Positions 53,843-54,018 of a DNA stretch of 54,018 bases are shown here, in pieces. The translations under genes were made by a program, and so were the position numbers. Origin of the DNA: Marivirga lumbricoides. GTDB lineage: Bacteria > Bacteroidota > Bacteroidia > Cytophagales > Cyclobacteriaceae. The stretch's first letter is position 1; each line of letters begins with the position of its first letter. The stretch lies in the NCBI RefSeq assembly GCF_014636295.1, contig NZ_BMEC01000004.1, forward strand, positions 294,330-348,347, written 5' to 3'. The notes below the pieces were generated by a model that worked only from the letters and a program-made list of their open reading frames with translations, did not search any database and was not told the origin of the DNA.

Positions 53843-53916
53843 GGCGAGGTAGCTCAGTTGGTTAGAGCGCAGGATTCATAACCCTGAGGTCGGCAGTTCA
53901 AATCTGCTTCTCGCTA
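53843..53916 (+). tRNA. tRNA-Met (anticodon CAT)
   Basis: This is a 74-nt cloverleaf: acceptor GGCGAGG with TCTCGCT (G.U pair at 1-72), D arm GCTCAGTTGGTTAGAGC, anticodon loop TTCATAA, T arm GGCAG-TTCAAAT-CTGCT, and discriminator A. It is the elongator type (no GGG/CCC anticodon stem). CCA is not encoded. A terminator follows. Confidence 0.93.
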
Positions 53917-53919
53917 CTC

Positions 53920-53947
53920 AAGCACCCTAATTGGGTGCTTTTTTTTT
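53920..53947 (+). terminator. intrinsic terminator after tRNA-Met
   Basis: AAGCACCC (53920-53927) pairs with GGGTGCTT (53933-53940) around TAATT, followed by a T-run to 53947. Confidence 0.92.
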
Positions 53948-53950
53948 GCC

Positions 53951-54018
53951 ATGTTTACCGTATATGTTCTATATAGCCCAACTTTTAAGAAGATATATAT
54001 TGGCTATACTTCAGATCT
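53951..54018 (+). CDS. GIY-YIG nuclease family protein, N-terminal part (runs off right edge)
   Basis: ATG 53951 opens a frame of 22 codons to the end of the window: MFTVYVLYSPTFKKIYIGYT, then SD. The VYVLYS and YIGYT segments are the two hallmark strands of the GIY-YIG fold (the Tyr-Val-Leu and Tyr-Ile-Gly triads). Small GIY-YIG proteins of this type are common beside tRNA genes in Bacteroidota. Function beyond endonuclease-like is unknown. Confidence 0.75.
   Translation, partial: MFTVYVLYSPTFKKIYIGYTSD

Overview
The window is A+T-rich bacterial chromosome from a member of Bacteroidota, most likely Cytophagales (Marivirga/Fulvivirga-like; family not certain). Signs of this are promoter boxes of the TAnnTTTG type, weak Shine-Dalgarno usage, LytTR two-component pairs with a TPR-containing kinase, START-like and DUF3108 proteins, and gene fusions familiar from this phylum. 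It contains no rRNA or CRISPR array. It has one tRNA-Ser, one tRNA-Met and one broken tRNA-Met copy.

Positions 1-4340 are accessory DNA: two REP-associated tyrosine transposases (one cut by the left edge, one with an amber codon), two families of REP palindromes, a beta-propeller-like protein, and hypothetical secreted proteins, one also carrying an in-frame amber codon. Positions 4560-16680 hold an AsmA-like protein, a LytTR regulator and its sensor kinase with a small ORF between them, a GH113-like glycosidase, a tandem pair of AI-2E-family transporters, ruvC, and a small envelope cluster (LPG-synthase-like membrane protein, glycosyltransferase, small acidic protein).

Positions 16760-21540 form a tightly overlapping operon: GAF/SpoIIE phosphatase, polysaccharide deacetylase, glycosyltransferase, tatD, asparaginase. 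It is followed by tRNA-Ser and an ExbB/ExbD-type proton-channel operon with an extra membrane subunit. Positions 24400-41520 are mostly conserved core genes: an MFS transporter, a CHASE3-like/GAF sensor, a two-gene amidohydrolase set in which two of three modules lack the HxH motif, a serB-serA fusion, mscS-like, queA, dipeptide epimerase, a DinB-like protein, an FadH-like oxidoreductase and thioredoxin-fold proteins.

Positions 41575-46855 are a leftward metal-uptake locus: DtxR/MntR regulator, TroA-like lipoprotein, ATPase, a permease fused to a second DtxR-like domain, an azurin lipoprotein with its own terminator, and a second permease. The regulator is preceded by two matching TTAGA-N4-TCTAA inverted repeats and a consensus promoter, so metal-dependent autoregulation is likely. 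The right end has a glycosyltransferase, dapD, a DUF3108 protein, a TPR lipoprotein, an S24-type repressor with a 17-bp inverted repeat at its promoter, a secreted DnaJ-type zinc-finger protein, a START-like protein, the tRNA-Met pair and the start of a GIY-YIG nuclease gene.
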